Assembly (NCBI GenBank): GCA_022609375.1
Contig: JAGKQE010000033.1
Coordinates: forward strand, 1 to 64,000
From: Xenosphaeropsis pyriputrescens
Lineage: Eukaryota > Ascomycota > Leotiomycetes > Phacidiales > Phacidiaceae
Reading direction: 5' to 3'
DNA: 64,000 nucleotides
Shown: piece by piece, positions 1-12,436 of the stretch
Layout: each line of letters starts with the position of its first letter
Position numbering within the stretch: position 1 is the stretch's first letter
Program-made: the position numbers and the translations under genes
Notes under the pieces: model-generated
The model's input: the letters and a program-made list of their open reading frames with translations, nothing else
Told to the model about the DNA's origin: nothing
The model's database searches: none

Positions 1-111
<111 letters not shown>

Positions 112-1161
112 TAACAACCAACCAACCAAAAAACCCCACTCACAGCATCCATTCCAACATAAAATCATGCCCCATCCAACGAGCGCTCAACAGCCAAGAC
201 CGTTTAACCTTGTTGCTAAGCCTACCTCAGAGGGGCGAGATGAGTAAGGGAACAGACCCCGACGGCATGTACTGCGTACGCGTTGGACGCATCATCACCC
301 TGTGCTGGGTAGAGTAGATTTGCGCAGGTATTTACGAGTATTTACTACCCACGTATGTATATTGTGATACCACCCAGGTATCATCACCCAGGTCAAGAGG
401 CCAACGCCAGCGTCGACGTCTGACGGGGGGCAGTATGTACTTGAAAGAGAAGAGCTGACGAATGCTTCTCGCACCCGATCTTGGCATGCTATTTGTACAG
501 ATGTGCATACATGGTTACATACATTCACACATTCAAGAGCTGGTATGTGAAGAGGATAAACATGAGGCATTAGACAATGGCATAGAAAAGTCTTCCCTCA
601 TCCCCTTCTTCACCAACCCAACCCAACCCATCCGCCAAGATCAAAACCACACACGGGAAAAGAGCAACTCTGCAATGATGTACTTGTACTTACAGTATTC
701 CCACCCAAGCATCAAGAAAAACCTTATCCTGAATAATCAAGCGTATATTCTAAGTAATTAAAGGGGGGGGGGGCTGTATTCTCCAGACTCACGTCGTTGA
801 TACTTTGCCTCCAAACCTTCCTTCAGCCAAGACGGAGCACCTGTGTCAAAAGATCCGCTAGAGTACCTTAATGGCCCTGATACTAGCCTCGGCCTTTGCC
901 TTTGCCAAGGAGCAACACGTACCTAAGATTCGTACCTAGGTAGCAGTGCATAGGTATCTTGTAGGTAGATATGTAAGTAGGTACATATCCAACATTCTAC
1001 ACCCTCTGACAGCGAGCAATTTCACTCGCCACACATCCTCCCTCCCCACATCTCCACGTGCGAAACCGGCACACGTCGAAATAAGAGCGGAGCTACAGTA
1101 AGTTTAACTTGATTTATTCTTTGTTTCTTTTCTTTCTTTCTTTATACTACTACTACTACTA
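112..1161. other. Intergenic, no gene seen
   Basis: Spacer downstream of the CCCH/SMR gene. It holds an 11-base G run (763-773) and a cluster of TAGGTA/TACCTA words at about 925-985. I see no convincing coding frame; reading frames of up to about 100 codons here are low-complexity or start without context. A CT-rich/ACT-repeat stretch (1125-1164) lies at the 3' end of the next gene. Confidence 0.6.
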
Positions 1162-3477
1162 CTATCGCCCGGCCTTGACTCCCTGCCTCGGAGCATCTCT
1201 GACCAGAAGCCTGACCTTGCCATCGCCAATCTCATGTCCTTGAGCCAGTATGTCTTCCTCGACTGTTCCGCCAGTGGCACTCTCAAGAGCTTCACTGCTC
1301 TGCCCTTCTCTCGTCAATGTCCTGTCCCAACTCCTGGCATCGACGCCCAAGATGCCTCCAACGTTATTGCGATCCCCGGGCACTGAGAATTCTCGGTAGG
1401 CGTATCTCCATTCGTTGAGGAAATTTCGGATCGCCTTGCCGACCTTGTCTTTGCCGTTCTTGGAATGGTGACCTGTGCCTGTGATAGCATAGACTGGTCT
1501 TGTGGAAGATGAATGCTCGAGGAGCACGCGTTCAAGATACTCGACCGCTTCTTCTGGATGCAGACCATGTAAGTCTACATACAGTTCAGAAGTAGAGTTA
1601 CTGGATTTGTTGCGCTCTTCATATAGTTCACGGGCCGCCTCGCGATGCGCCTTTCGCATAAGATCATTTTCGGATTGACCACGGAGACTCAAAGCTTTGG
1701 CCGCACGTGCATCGTTACGATTCCAGGCTTGGGCGGCACTGGTAGGGATCAGCTCATGTAAAATGTGTTTAAAAGTAGGGGCTCATACCTTTGTAGAAAC
1801 TTGTTCCGCAGGCCGCCGTGCTTGATGGCATCCTGCCGGGCCTTCAGATATGCTTTGTTGGCCTTCTCACCCGTTTCGAGCCATGGAACATGTTGAGGAG
1901 GTGGTATAGCTTGTGCTGCAACACTGTTTTCGCCGTTGCGTATACTAGAAGAACTACCATTTCGACTCATCTTCTTCAAATCCTGCCGCAAGATACTTGG
2001 TCCAGGAGAAGGAGACATCTTTACCACATCCGCAAGGGAAGATGGTGTTAAGTTTTCTTTATTGGTGTGACCATGGCCACCTCTCTTGCCATGGTGTTTC
2101 TTACCCCCTTTGCCAGCTGCGCCTAAAGATGGAAAAGCTTCTGTGTCGTCCAATGATGGGGCAACTGGTGAATCACGTGCTTGGCGACTTGTGGGCCTAG
2201 ATCGTTGGCTTGAGGCATCACTGCCATAATCCTGTACACCTTTGAAGCCAGGTTGATATCCCATGTGTTGATAATTATAGTTATTAGGATAGCTGTTGCT
2301 CCACTGGTATTGTGATTGCAGTGAGGGGAATGCACCTTCATCTTGGAACTGGAAGCTGGGCTGGTTCAATTGCTGCGGAGGAGTACCAGTTTCATCTAAC
2401 GCGAGACGATTCATAAAGGCGGATGGGTCATGGGAAAATATACAGGTATCGCCAGCGAGACAATTGCCCAGAAGCCAGTATCTACACATGTTAACAAAGC
2501 CAACGCTGCACCCGAATATTTTGTACTCACTTGCAGATGTGGTTGCTAAGATCATGGCTGAATCTGCAGTCTGCTCTAGCACAGTGACCAGTTGAAAGCC
2601 AGAAGCGACAGACGACACCACTCTTCTGATGACCTGTAGGCGTGGACGATCGTTGTGGTATATCGGTGGCCATGGACTTTCCTATGAGAACAGCGTTCTT
2701 CGAGGCAGCGGTTTGAGCTTGAGCTGTTGAAGCTTCCACAGTCTGGGGATCCATCAGAGATATCATTGCATTACTGAGATCGTAACCGTGTGTAACCAGG
2801 GCGGCTTCAATTTCATCATCGGACTTAGCCTGGCCGAAGATTGCTCGTAGCATATCATACGGGCTCATGTCATTTTGCTGTGGTTGAATGTATTCTGCAG
2901 CAGCAGCATTGAGGCCACTGTGACCGGCAGACGAAGAAGCATTACTGATGATATCGTCGCCCACCAGCCAGTCCACGTTCTCACTCCCCAAATCTCCATA
3001 TATCTCTCCCGTGGGACTTGTATCCGTTGGGAATTCGTATGCATTCAGGTTCGGACTATGTGGTATGGCAGGGCTTGAGAAGGCCAATCGGGGTGATGGC
3101 CGTGGGGATGTGAAGGGCGAAGCCGTTGAGGATAGTGTTCGGTTAAATGTCGAGGGAACATAGGTAGATGGTGCCAAAGGGCTGACACCGAGGCGCGGAG
3201 ATGAGGATAAAGGCGTAGAAGTATTCCGGGGCATCTGCCACGAAGCAGGTGATGGTCGGCGCAAGATGTTGTGTCGCATCGGCGGAGGTGAAGTCGCCGA
3301 GGAAGGGCCCTCCCGGTATCGCCATAGTATATCTAGGATCGCATTCTCGAGCTGCTGTCCCGAAAGGGTGGTTTCCTTCTTCAGTAAATCCTCCAACTTA
3401 TCCGTCTTATCCTCATCTTCGAGAGTCCTGTCTTCCAGGACTGGAAGACACAGTTCGTAGGTTTGATCGGAGACCAT
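1162..3477 (-). CDS. CCCH zinc-finger and SMR-domain protein (Cue2-like candidate nuclease)
   Basis: Exons 3477-2531, 2481-1789 and 1738-1162 join in phase to 738 residues. Two adjacent CCCH fingers straddle intron 1: C290/C299/C304/H308 and C315/C323/C329/H333. The C-terminus carries an SMR domain with the DLHGLH motif at about 602-607 and TGTGHHS at about 633-639. SMR domains of this kind act as endonucleases on mRNA or DNA; yeast Cue2 uses one to cut mRNA at collided ribosomes. The N-terminal third is Ser/Pro-rich, with a helical patch (AIFGQAKSDDEIEAALVTHG) resembling a CUE/ubiquitin-binding fold. RNA binding through the fingers and cleavage through SMR are inferred from the family. Introns are 49 and 50 bp. 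The first ATG in frame was chosen. Confidence 0.9.
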
Positions 3478-5448
3478 TGTTTCGGGGGGTTTTGAATGAA
3501 GGGTTGTGGTAAGTTATGATGTATGGGGGGAACGCGGGAGGTCGCGTCTATATTGTGATTCTGTTTATGAAGGAGAGAAGACGGGGCTGCGTAGTTTATG
3601 GATCGTGGAGTGAAGTCGGTGAAGTGTTGCACTGGGGTGGGTGAGTTGTGCCCAGAGAAAGTGCAGCAGGAGCAAGGCGACGGAGAGAGAGAGAGAGAGA
3701 GTGGATGAGCGATTGAGTGAGCCAGGTGAAAGATGAAAGAGGGCGCGCGCGGGCAAGGCCAGCAGACAATGCACATGCACAGCACCCTGATGCTTTACAT
3801 TGCCGATCCAAAATGACCGAGATGTATGTTCATTTTTGGATGCGGAGATGCGATCTTGATGTCAGTATTGAATGGGTGGACGTTGACCGATGAGTGAGGT
3901 GGAGTTGAGTTGGTTAAGTTGAGAAGGGGATATGGAGATGGAGATGGAGATGGAGATGGATATGGATATGTATGGATACGGATAGGTATGGATATGGATA
4001 TGGATATGGGAGAGGGTGATGGGATCAGCGTGTTATCGTGCGGCACTCGAGGAGCGAGCTTGTCGACCTACTTAAGTGTCGAGCGTGGGGTCGGCCGGTG
4101 TTGGCGTACCTAATGGATACAAGCTGAACGGGAGGGATAGCAAGCGGCCGCGTAGATAAAGTACATAGTACATACATACATATACACAGTACGATGAGTT
4201 GAGCAAGCCTTTTGAGCTCTACTCTCTGCTTTGAGCATTACAATACGCATATATCCATCGACAATTGGTGAATCGAGTCCTTACCTCTTGTATTATGCTC
4301 GAGTACATGCAAGATGACCTCCTCCTTTGACATTTAACCGGCTCGGATTCAACGAAGGGTCATCTCGCTCAACTCACATAACTACTTACAGTGTCCGCTC
4401 ACACACATCCACATATCCAAGTGAAAAGCACTTTGTTCTGGAAGGCTGTTGAATAAGTAGTAACATGCCGGTGAGAATCGATCAGCTAGAACTACCTATA
4501 AGTGATATATACTTGTTCATTCCGTATTCTACGTCTTCCTCTTGAATGAATACTCAGTTGCCATACACAATGTTTGGCTTTCCCCCTGAACTCCATCTTC
4601 CCGTGGTCCATCTGCCTTACGCATTAATGTTCAGCCGCATTATTATGGACACCCAGATCAAAGTATGTACATATGTACATGTCAAGTCGTACGATGCTGA
4701 AGGTGCATGACGAACCTAGCTGGTATACAATCCCAGATCGACAACTTTATTCAAGTATTAATTGATCCTGCTTAATACTCAAGAGCTGCAATGTCATGGA
4801 TCGAGGTAACTTGTGTCTGTGAACTCGACTTTCTTTGATGTTCCTTACTCAGACGTACTGTGTGATGCTTTTGATGTATTCAAGCTCATGAACTACATAA
4901 GTCCATGAGAATCTACCCGAGGGCCATTGAATCATTTCAGCTTCTGCCTGAGGTACAGCCGGTATGTCGGCGAGTCGGAACACCTGCATGACGTCGGGTA
5001 CAAACTGTGTCAATGCCGTGCCTAGGCTCTGACGAGTTGAGTGTCGTGAGGATGGACTATGGACTATGGACTATGGACTACCTACCTATGGACGGCTACT
5101 GACAACATACAACAACACATACCCACCGACACCTGGCAGAATCAAATTTCCATATCTCTATCCATCATCAACAGAGCCTCCCTCTCGTCAACCAGCTACT
5201 CATCTTGCCCACTGAAATTCAGCTCTCCAGTCTGTATGCAGCTCTCACTAGACGCTGTGCTTATCAAATATACGAAGTAAGCACAGACGAAGACTCAGAA
5301 TCCACTTCAGCTCAAGGCATCTGCACTCAAACATATTCGACTGTCAATGAGCCTCGACCAGCCAGTTCCTCACACCAAGCCACAGATCAAATCCCTCGAT
5401 CTCCAAAAAGTCAAGTTGAGCTACACTTGACGTTCCGCATATCTCAAG
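3478..5448. other. Divergent intergenic region with simple repeats
   Basis: A 2 kb spacer between the divergent CCCH/SMR and Tvp38 genes, presumably holding both promoters and leaders. It contains a GA tract (3683-3701), a GGAGAT/GGATAT tract (3931-4010) and four tandem GGACTAT units (about 5053-5080). The C-rich, TC-rich stretch 5100-5440 before Tvp38 resembles a fungal 5' leader. No independent gene is evident. Confidence 0.6.
3931..4010. repeat. GGAGAT / GGATAT hexamer microsatellite
   Basis: Four or more GGAGAT units grade into GGATAT and GGATAC units. Both strands give long repetitive frames (Ser-Ile or Gly-Asp), which I regard as artefacts of the repeat. Confidence 0.9.
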
Positions 5449-6594
5449 ATGCCCGCCGATTACTCCTCCACAGCTCGAGCGCTGGCCCTTCCGATTTCCC
5501 CACTCAACTCACCTTCTCCGGACCCAAACAGTCGGCCACCTTGGGCACGAACACAATCGACTTCCAGCAGAAGGATCAATCGCTTTGCAGAAGTCAGTGA
5601 TGATCTTTCATACAAAGACCAAGCTATAGCCGCTTTCACAAAAGTTCAGAACAAAGTGATAGTGACGTTCAAGAAGATGAGTCCAGTACAACGAGTCCTC
5701 GCCGTAGCAGCGTTCATTACCCTCAACGTTCTCGGAATACTATTCCTCATATACAATGAACGAATCTTTGGCTGGCTGGCGCCCGGGGCGAAAAGATGGC
5801 GAGAGGTGCGGGGCGGATGGATGGTTCTGTGGTCATTGACATTCATATCCGCCATGCCGCCATTGATCGGCTACTCATCAACCGTCACGGTAGCGGGATT
5901 CGTGTACGGCTTTCCCAACGGCTGGTACATCGTAGCATCGTCAACGGTAGTGGGTTCGCTGGCATCCTTCCTGGCCAGCCGCACTGTACTCTCTAAATAC
6001 GTGCATAAGCTGGTAGGCAACGACAAACGGTTCGAAGCTCTGGCACTTACCCTGGAACACGACGGGTTGAAAATTCTCTGCATGATCCGCTTCTGTCCTC
6101 TGCCCTACTCGCTGTCCAATGCAGCTATGTCGACCTTCCCAACCGTCAAGCCTTTGATGTACGCGCTCGCAACTGCAATTTCAACGCCCAAGCTTCTGAT
6201 CCACGTCTTCATCGGCTCCCGATTAGCCAAGATCGCGGAAACGGGCGGTAAGATGGACGCTTCGACCAAGGCGATTAACTATGCGTCCATCATCGGTGGG
6301 GCGGTACTGGGTGTGTCGGTGGGGTGGATCATCTACCAGCGGACCATCGCGCGGGCACGCGAGCTGGAGATCGAAGAGCGGGAAAGGCTGAATTCAGAGG
6401 GGGCACGCATCTATGCTGATGAGGAGAGACCGGATGAGACGATGAATGAGGATGATATCAGCCTGTGGGACAACGATGAGCCCGGCTACCGGGACGATTT
6501 CACGGATGACGATGAGAATCCTTTTGCGAAGGGCGATGATGAGGAGGCGAATATCGGGGCGGCAGTGAAGAAGTCTGGGGATGCGGACTTGTAA
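5449..6594 (+). CDS. TVP38: Golgi apparatus membrane protein Tvp38 (SNARE-associated/VTT domain)
   Basis: Intronless, 381 residues. The core has the DedA/VTT-type segment: a hydrophobic helix at about 80-103, then the GYSSTVTVAGFVYGFPNGW signature (about 144-162), a GS-rich helix, and the conserved RFCPLPYSLSNAAMS segment, followed by a further helix at about 270-300. The tail is strongly acidic (repeated DDE/NPFAKGDDEE), as is usual for fungal Tvp38. The family works in Golgi/late-secretory membranes, and VTT proteins have been linked to lipid scrambling and vesicle traffic. The ATG at 5449 begins a Ser/Pro-rich cytosolic N-terminus. The frame is open further upstream, but no better start is seen. 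Assignment is from motif order and overall length. Confidence 0.93.
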   Translation: MPADYSSTARALALPISPLNSPSPDPNSRPPWARTQSTSSRRINRFAEVSDDLSYKDQAIAAFTKVQNKVIVTFKKMSPVQRVLAVAAFITLNVLGILFLIYNERIFGWLAPGAKRWREVRGGWMVLWSLTFISAMPPLIGYSSTVTVAGFVYGFPNGWYIVASSTVVGSLASFLASRTVLSKYVHKLVGNDKRFEALALTLEHDGLKILCMIRFCPLPYSLSNAAMSTFPTVKPLMYALATAISTPKLLIHVFIGSRLAKIAETGGKMDASTKAINYASIIGGAVLGVSVGWIIYQRTIARARELEIEERERLNSEGARIYADEERPDETMNEDDISLWDNDEPGYRDDFTDDDENPFAKGDDEEANIGAAVKKSGDADL

Positions 6595-7929
6595 GCACTA
6601 CTATTTTTGGATGGGGACATGGGGGCGGGCTTTGGGTTTAGGTATGGCGTTATATAGGTGGTGGGATGCTCAGATTAGAGAATGTATGTATGTATTACTG
6701 TTCACGTATTATTCCCAAGTGTAGGTGACTTTCCAGTCTCCTTGTAAATTTCATGCCGCATAAGCTGCCGAAAAAGGGACGAACCCTCCAGATACCCATT
6801 ACCCCAGCTGAAACAGAGAAGCGGATCTGCTTGACAGAATTGGAGCCGTCAGGTCCAGAAGCAATTTCAAGTGCTGTGAAAGGAGGCGATGCAAAGAAAA
6901 TAGGCGGACGAGGGCCCGATCAGATACTCCATGAGCATCCAAAGCCACTTACTTACCCATAAAAGCAGCCCGCCCGTACAATTTCCAGATCCCAGAGTCC
7001 AGAGTCCAGCAAATCCAGACTGCCCACAACCTCCGCACACGAACACCCCCAACAAGAACATCCCACTTCACGCCAGTGCCGATCCGGGAATACTGTCAGT
7101 GGCGATAAGATAGATGGCGATACGACAGATGTCGAGTCCGCCACCAAACGGCCGAGACCATTGGTGTCTTTGGCATTGGTGTTTCCGTCATGCCACAGCA
7201 AGCCCCATCTCAGCGGCATGAGAACACTTACGCACACTGAAATACGCGCGGCAAGACCGGATCTTCCGTGGCTTAGCGATTGCGTGACGCGCTTTCCCGG
7301 GTCCGCGGACTCTGGCCGTGGGATTTTCGTGACTTGCTGTTGTGAAGGGTGAGGTAGAGTCCGGGTTGGGGTTGCGGTGGAGATGGGGAGGAGGGGGTGA
7401 CGATTTTTAGTTGTTGTGGATGGGAATCGGGGATGGATGGGCTGAGTGACAAGCGGGTGAGAGGAAGGTCTTTCTGGTGCAGGTGATGTGCGAGTTGATA
7501 TATATGTCAATGGCAGGAATGTGTTTGAGCGTGACTGGGGTGGTGTGGTTGATTATGTCTACCTATACTGCAACCATTGGAGGCGTAGGATAGTGTCAGG
7601 CTGAAGTTGAAATGGGTTCCCACCTTGTGAACTTACATCGAAAATCCGAATGAGGAACACTTTCAGATAGATTGATCATTCTCTGAAGATCATCCCCTGA
7701 CAGCAGCTATACGAAGCTCAATCGCTGCCCTCGAGAAAGTCCAATTCACAACGTACCCACGTCCCGCAGCGAAACCCCAGCACTTTCAAAAAATCACATC
7801 ACAACCAAGCCAGTAATACAAATTCTTATGAATTCTCCATGATCTTTTGTACAATTGCCTCCAAAGCTCCACCCCCACGCCGCACCCCATCGTCTATCCC
7901 ATCATCTATACAACACGAACACTTCCCGT
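6595..7929. other. Convergent intergenic region
   Basis: Spacer between the 3' ends of Tvp38 (+) and the Rieske gene (-). A minus-strand frame of about 185 codons (7510-6953) is present but has no recognisable domain and biased composition, so I do not call it a gene. Nothing else was seen. Confidence 0.5.
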
Positions 7930-9190
7930 CTAACCAATAACAAGAGCGGTGTCTTCTGGGAAGTCGTATTCTGGAATTTCAAGGTTGAGGGGAGCTGGGC
8001 CCTTGCGGATTCTGCCCGAGATATCGTAATGGGATCCGTGGCATGGGCAGAACCATCCTCCGAAGTCACCGGCCTCTCCGATTGGGACACATCCCAAGTG
8101 TGTGCAGACACCTGATTGACGTTAGCTTCCGCGTTTTAAGAATCGATATACAATGACGGATAAGAGAAAAAAAGGATGAAAGAAATGGATAACTCACCAA
8201 CCATGATTAACCACTCTGCCTTCTTGACACGGTCGGCATCGGCTTGTGGATCTCTCAAGGTCTCAACTTTGACGTTCTCGGCCTCCTTGATCTCATCAGC
8301 AGTACGGTGGCGGACGAAGACTGGCTTTCCACGCCACTTGATAATGACCTATTGAAGTCGTTAGATATCTTCTTCAACGATGAAGTCCAAACAGTAGCAT
8401 AGCATACGTTCTTGCCCTCTGGAATGGCAGAGAGGTCGACCTCGACCTTGGCCATAGCCAAGACATCAGCGGAAGCGGACATGTTGACCAAAAAATCTAT
8501 CCATCGTCAGTCAGTCAGACCTCGATATTCGGTGTTGCGGCCGCGAATTGATTGCTGATTGCTGCGGAAGTCGAAGCGCATCCCACCGCCTCGGAGCCCC
8601 ATATCCCGTCTAATCCATCAATTGACTCCAATTCGACCGCAACACCCGCCGGGATTTGTAAAGAGCGTCTACGAACCTTGAACGGTAGCCTTGGCACCAG
8701 CAGCAGTCAAGGCACCCATTGCGCCGACCTATTCACACAAGTCAGCACCAATGCCCAACATCCGGAACCTCCGTATATCGGCTTCGCAGTCCATCTCTTC
8801 GAGCAACGACGAGTACACAGAACAATCCCAATCGAACTGAGCGAATTGCACACCATCTCGCCCGACAATGCCATGATTCGAAAATTCGCGTTCGCCGCCG
8901 CCGGCGGCCATCACCCATCCACCGCCTCGCTCAATTGCACCACGCATCGTCTGGAGTCGGGATCAACGCACCATGAAGTACTGGTAGACCAAGTTCGAGT
9001 TAGTAGCGGACTTTGAGCGGTAGTTGCTGAAGTCCGGGATCTTGGAGGTGCGGCCCTTGAAGGGTGATTCGAAGCTGGCATCGGCGCCGAGCTTGGTCTG
9101 CGAGCTCAAGGCCCGGACGGAAGCCGTGAGAGGAGAGGAGCGAGTGGCATTGCGAGCCAGCACGCGGGCACTGTTGGTGATTGATGCCAT
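7930..9190 (-). CDS. RIP1: Ubiquinol-cytochrome c reductase iron-sulfur (Rieske) subunit
   Basis: Five exons (9190-8972, 8728-8677, 8496-8408, 8348-8198, 8111-7930) join to 230 residues. The N-terminus is an Arg/Ser-rich mitochondrial presequence without acidic residues. A hinge and a single membrane anchor follow (Ala/Gly-rich, about 74-95). The 2Fe-2S site is complete: box 1 CTHLGC (C173, H175, C178) and box 2 CPCHGSH (C192, C194, H195). By family knowledge C173, H175, C192 and H195 hold the cluster and C178-C194 form the disulfide. The protein passes electrons from ubiquinol to cytochrome c1 in the inner membrane. The intron between 8971 and 8729 is unusually long for this window (243 bp); the other introns are 59-180 bp. 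The exon of 52 bp encodes part of the anchor. Confidence 0.97.
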
Positions 9191-9819
9191 CGTGATTGGA
9201 GTTCGTGCGTGGAGCGATGAGGTCGATACTGCTGGAATGGAAAGAGGTTGATTTCGCGAGTTCGCAGGGGAGATTCGGCAAACCGTCAATGTTTATTGCG
9301 AACCTTTGATTGGTCGCTTAGATAGCTTATTTCGTCCCGATTGTGACTTTGAGAATGATGCATCATCGACAATCCTGACAAGTTTGAAAGCCAATTAGTC
9401 TTATTAACAGTCACAGTTGAAATCACGGCAAAAATGTCAATTCAGGATGGCCACGCCTTGTTTTATTTCATGATTCATTTACTTTTGTAAGAGCTCTATC
9501 GCCGTAAACCATTGCCATCAACATGCCTATCATCAGGACTTCTCGACAAAAGTACATATACCACCATCGAGTCCCAATGCAATCTGTAGACCACCTTAAA
9601 ATATACCGTGTTTCCACGAAGCCAATTATCGATCATCATACTCATGACCCTAGATCCAATTGCATGTACATCGCCGTCGCAGTTGTGCCGCTATGCAGAA
9701 GACGGGAATATACCATCATAATCAAATAAAAACAGAAGATGCTATAATAGCCATAGGAAATGGGTATTATGGCGTCGAATAGTCTGTGCCATTGACGCAG
9801 CAAAGGAATAATTTTGTTT
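9191..9819. other. Intergenic, no gene seen
   Basis: Spacer between the Pat1 3' end and the Rieske 5' end (both on the minus strand). Mildly AT-rich, with no supported gene. Confidence 0.5.
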
Positions 9820-12436
9820 TTAAGCAAGCAACTCGACATCAAGGCCAATAGATCTCATGAAGAGGTTGACATTTGCCAAGCGTTGGCTGGACATAGCTGG
9901 TGGGAGAGTCTTTGCGAGTGCAACAGTCTCCATAACGCGGTCCTTGACAGCCATGACAAGACGTTGCTGCTGTTCTGGGCTAGCGCCGATGCCAATAGCA
10001 GCAAGGAACTGCCAGACGTAGACATCCTCACCAGTGTTGACAGTGCCAGGGAAAATGTTTGGAAGAGTGCCTTCGAGGACATCAAAGAGGTTGTTGTAGG
10101 TGTTGACCCTAAATAAATGGTTAATTAGTAGTTCTCGATTTTTTTTTTTGTGGATATACATACCATTGGTCCCACTCCTGCTCAGATGCACCGCCACCCT
10201 GCTTAATAAGCTCTGCTCTGCTAAGGATCATTGTCAACATGCTGACACCGATTCTGGTGCGAGCCACGAGATCAATGTTAATGCTGAGGACGAGACCAAG
10301 AATGCCAGCGACAATATCGAGATGGGCCTCACTAAGGTAGGCAAAAAGACTTGGCATGACGGCAAGTGAAAAGAGTTCAATATTCTCCCGGATGCGAGAG
10401 TTAAGTTGAACCTCACCAGGAGCCAACTGGGCCTGGCGAATGATATCAAGCTGATCAAGATGAACAACGATCATGGTAAGAATAGTGGTGCGTTGTTCCT
10501 GAGTGATGTGCCGGAAGACTCGAGGGATGGCCTTCTTGCCCTTGCTGAAGGAGAGGAAAGCAATGAATGGGTGAGTTGTAGTGGCGCCAATTGGCTCATG
10601 GACCTTCAACTCAGCCCACAATTGGTCGTTGAGCTGCTTAGCCCTGGCCAGCCAATCTTGGTGTCTTCCAGCAAGTTCTGGGTCAATATCATCGGTGGTA
10701 GGTGGTGGCATCTGGCGATCGTGATCCTCCATCTGCATCAGAGTATTGTATACATTCTCGATGTCACGAAGAACGGTCTTGCGGTCACTACCACCAACGC
10801 CAACTTGATGGGTCTTGCGATCGCTGACGGAGCGAGCAGCACTTCCAGGACGGTTAGCATCACCTCCATTGTCATTGCGTTTGATGTTGAGAAGAGGCTT
10901 TGGAGTCTTTGCGTTGCTGAAAGAGATCTTGCCAAGACTGCCTTCAATGACCAGTTGCTTGTTCTTTGGCTTGTTCTTCGCAGCCTCGACGGCACGTGCA
11001 ACCTGCTGCTCCATACGCTGCATGTGATTGTCACCACCACGAGCTTGACGACGCATGTTACCATGACGGCCTCCAGTCTGAAACAAGTAGGTCTGGGCGA
11101 AGTTGCTGAGTGGCTGGTTTGGATGTTGTCTGGGACCACCACGGATTTGATTGTGTACTTGATAATAGAAGTCCTCAGCCAAAGCATTATCAGTGCCATG
11201 CTCATTTGGATTTCCGGTGGCAGTGACAAGCTGCTGCAACTGAATACGAGTGATAAAGTTCTTGTCTTGAGGAGTCATAAGGCCATTGTCCTTCGATAAG
11301 AGGAAGATCTTATGGTTACGCTTGGCACGCTTAGCATCCTCCATCAAGAACTGAGCACGCTCTTCCTCAGAGAGATTGACAAGTTGTTGAGGGTGAGTAA
11401 TGACTGGGCCGGATTGGCGCTGTGCTGGGTGTGGAACACGCTGCTGCTGCTGCAGAGCAGGATGAACCTGCTGTGGGATACCACCAGACAAACGGTTTGG
11501 GTTCTGCAAAATCTGGGTAGGTTGACCCTGAGGCTGTTGCTGCTCTGGAGGTGTAGTGTGCTGTGGAGAGGGTTGAGCTGGAGGGCGGGCAAGAATTTGC
11601 ATTTGCTGAGGAACTGGAGAATGTGTCATGACCTCATCTTGGGGCATGGCAAATCTTGGGTCCATTTGCTGGAACTGAGGGTTCTGCGCATACATCTGTG
11701 GATGTTGCTGGAACTGTTGCGACACATGCTGCTGCTGCTGCTGGGCATGAGCAAAACCAGGAGGCTGAGAAAAGGAAGTTTGTTGAGGTGGAGAAGGTCT
11801 CTTGGCTTGGGCTCGCATCGCAGCTTCGACTTCCTCCAAGCTCATCATTTTGCGGCTTGCAGGTGGGTTCATAGGAGTGTATTGTAGCTCAGCAGGAGCC
11901 TGAGCTCTCTTTGGAGCAGTTCCCCACAAGTTGGCATCTGCCTGTAATTCTGGAACATAGTCTGATTCCTTGTAACGCTCGTACCCGGTTCTAGCAGGCT
12001 TGGCGGAGTATTGGGACTGAGGTGGGAAGGATGCAGTTGTTGGAGTCTGGCGAGGTGCTGGTTGATGGCGGCTGAATCGCAGCTGTTCTTCACTGATAGC
12101 ATCGGCAACCTTGGAGGTCTGACCAAAGAAGTCAAAATCCTTTCCAACAGATTTTGGCGCAGCAGCGGGTCCACCGCCTCCAAAAGTATCATCGTTGAAA
12201 GCATCGTCGGTCTCGTCGAGCTGATCACCCAGTCCATCGTAGGTCTCCTCAAAGTCAAGGCTGGGAAGATTGTCAGTAGGAAATGGGTTAGAAGTGGGGC
12301 TTGGAACTCACGCGGCATCGTCATCTCCAGGTCGCGAGAGACCGGCGAAAGGGTCGGAAGCCTGAGCAAACCCAGGAGCTTGTGTGTTGTGACCGCGATC
12401 CCGTGGAAGGGTCGAGTCGAAGCCGAAGAATGACAT
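9820..12436 (-). CDS. PAT1: Pat1, decapping activator / P-body scaffold
   Basis: Exons 12436-12312, 12260-10164 and 10108-9820 join to 836 residues. The N-terminus begins MSFFGFD, typical of fungal Pat1. It carries an acidic patch with DDTF at 65-68, close to the DETF motif by which yeast Pat1 binds the helicase Dhh1. The middle is a long Gln/Pro-rich region. The PAT1 family core follows, including the LGKISFSNAKTPKPLL element and an all-helical C-terminal domain ending near LDVELLA. Pat1 links deadenylated mRNA and the Lsm1-7 ring to Dcp2 decapping in cytoplasmic P-bodies. The CAG/CTG-rich low-complexity DNA at about 11400-11760 corresponds to the Gln tracts. Donor GTATGT and acceptor TTTAG bound the last intron. 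The short first exon ends inside the acidic patch. Confidence 0.96.

Noticed and set aside
5059..5448. Frames upstream of the Tvp38 ATG
   Set aside because: Composition is that of a leader, not coding; the conserved protein starts only after 5449.
6953..7510. Minus-strand frame of about 185 codons
   Set aside because: No recognised domain, Ser/Thr/Pro-biased N-terminus and erratic C-terminus; lies wholly in a convergent 3' spacer.
8729..8947. Open minus-strand frame of 72 codons inside a Rieske intron
   Set aside because: Out of frame with the exons; its stop is simply the acceptor TAG, and the flanking exons join cleanly into a canonical Rieske protein.
10406..11887. Long plus-strand frames opposite Pat1 (297 and 191 codons)
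   Set aside because: Antisense shadows of the Pat1 coding sequence and its Gln tracts.
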